Positions 5,943-6,077 of a stretch of 6,077 nt of DNA are shown here, piece by piece; the first letter of the stretch is position 1, and each line of letters starts with the position of its first letter. The notes under the pieces were generated by a model that did no database searches, was not told the origin of the DNA, and saw only the letters and a program-made list of their open reading frames with translations. Origin of the DNA: Eubacterium sp. Its GTDB lineage: Bacteria > Bacillota_A > Clostridia > Lachnospirales > Lachnospiraceae. The stretch spans positions 1 through 6,077 of the forward strand of contig JAMPGN010000236.1 in assembly GCA_023663915.1 (NCBI GenBank), read 5' to 3'. Both the position numbers and the translations under genes were made by a program.

Positions 5943-5969
5943 ATTATAAGAATATTGCTAAATTGTCTT
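5943..5969 (-). promoter_or_regulatory. weak minus-strand promoter candidate for the leader/small RNA
   Basis: A consensus TATAAT (5948 to 5943) has at best AAGACA (5969 to 5964) 15 nt upstream, so spacing and -35 are poor. It overlaps the -35 region of the plus-strand promoter at 5955-5983, so the two would compete or be controlled together if both are real. Confidence 0.3.
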
Positions 5970-5983
5970 TTTTCGCATATAAT
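5955..5983 (+). promoter_or_regulatory. promoter of the right-hand MATSSI-type gene
   Basis: TTGCTA (5955-5960) and a perfect TATAAT (5978-5983) are separated by 17 nt. Transcription would start near 5990, leaving a leader of about 46 nt before the ATG at 6036. Confidence 0.65.
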
Positions 5984-5995
5984 ATATTTGACATA

Positions 5996-6019
5996 GCAAG
6001 AATGGATTACCTTGCCAAG
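5996..6019 (+). promoter_or_regulatory. inverted repeats in the leader of the right-hand small gene
   Basis: GCAAG (5996-6000) is repeated inverted as CTTGC (6011-6015), and the latter is part of the 9-bp palindrome CTTGCCAAG (6011-6019). The three half-sites lie between the predicted start of transcription and the ribosome site. They could be an operator, for example for autoregulation, or a short RNA stem. No equivalent is seen upstream of the left-hand paralogue. Confidence 0.3.
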
Positions 6020-6035
6020 AGAGGAGAGGTTGGTT

Positions 6036-6077
6036 ATGGCAACTTCAAGTATTTTTGCAAATATAAAAATAACTGAA
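6036..6077 (+). CDS. small MATSSI-family protein, N-terminal part (runs off right edge)
   Basis: Only 14 codons are visible (MATSSIFANIKITE); the gene continues past the right edge. A GAGGAG ribosome site at 6021-6026 lies about 9 nt upstream, and a TTGCTA-17-TATAAT promoter precedes it, so the start is well supported despite the short visible length. It shares the first 17 bases (ATGGCAACTTCAAGTAT) and the residues MATSSI with the gene at the left edge, then diverges, consistent with related but distinct members of one small-protein family. It is transcribed divergently from the hydrolase operon. Function is unknown; the next gene downstream is outside the window and would be the best clue. 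Confidence 0.7.
   Translation, partial: MATSSIFANIKITE

Larger units (their letters stand above)
5685..6035. other. 351-bp intergenic region between the hydrolase operon and the right-hand small gene
   Basis: No convincing protein-coding gene lies here. Going from right to left it holds the promoter and leader of the plus-strand small gene (5955-6035), a candidate minus-strand promoter (5943-5969), a structured stretch with small overlapping stems (5840-5873), and a strong minus-strand terminator (5777-5814). It ends with the candidate operon promoter (5728-5756), a palindrome (5718-5728) and the esterase ribosome site. The open frames that cross it lack ribosome sites and resemble no family I recognise. 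Confidence 0.7.

Noticed and set aside
5777..5948. Canonical T-box riboswitch
   Set aside because: The core-like stretch differs at several positions, there is no room for the long stem I with a specifier loop, and the downstream genes are not amino-acid or tRNA-synthetase genes.
84..6052. The 17-bp identical sequence in inverted orientation (84-100 and 6036-6052) as terminal repeats of a transposon
   Set aside because: Both copies are the first codons of genes with their own ribosome sites and promoters, no transposase or target duplication is seen, and shared coding ancestry explains the identity.
1..6077. CRISPR array, tRNA or rRNA genes
   Set aside because: No regularly spaced repeats and no tRNA- or rRNA-like stretches were seen on either strand.

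Overview
The window reads as chromosome of a low-to-mid GC Gram-positive bacterium, most likely a gut-type Clostridia (Lachnospiraceae-like). Reasons: strong AGGAGG-type ribosome binding sites with 6-11 nt spacing, TTGnnn/TATAAT promoters, compact same-strand operon structure, and protein families typical of that group. The assignment rests on style and family resemblance; no phylogenetic marker gene is present.

Layout. Five complete genes lie on the minus strand and are read from right to left: a CE1/enterochelin-esterase-like serine esterase (4569-5684), a membrane-anchored alpha/beta hydrolase (3586-4557), a metallo-beta-lactamase-fold hydrolase (2703-3542), a GPH-family sugar:cation symporter (1303-2679) and a NIF3-family dinuclear metal protein (325-1188). 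The first four are separated by only 11, 43 and 23 bp and look like one transcript. NIF3 follows after 114 bp with no visible terminator, so it is probably the last gene of the same operon. No transcription regulator and no glycoside hydrolase lies in the window.

At both edges are the starts of two related small genes. They share the N-terminus MATSSI and a 17-base identical start (ATGGCAACTTCAAGTAT). One reads out to the left (100 to 1, minus) and one out to the right (6036 to 6077, plus), so the operon sits between an outward-facing pair.

The 351-bp gap at 5685-6035 contains a candidate operon promoter with a palindrome over the start site. Upstream of it lies a strong minus-strand intrinsic terminator (5777-5814), which closes a possible small RNA or leader starting near 5936. 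A good plus-strand promoter for the right-hand small gene is also there. The 224-bp gap at 101-324 holds the left small gene's extended -10 promoter and a hairpin just after the NIF3 stop.

How the genes may work together (inference): the GPH symporter imports a glycoside-like or conjugated small molecule, and two serine hydrolases plus one metal hydrolase cleave ester, thioester or lactone bonds in it. NIF3 has an unknown accessory role. The substrate cannot be read from the sequence.
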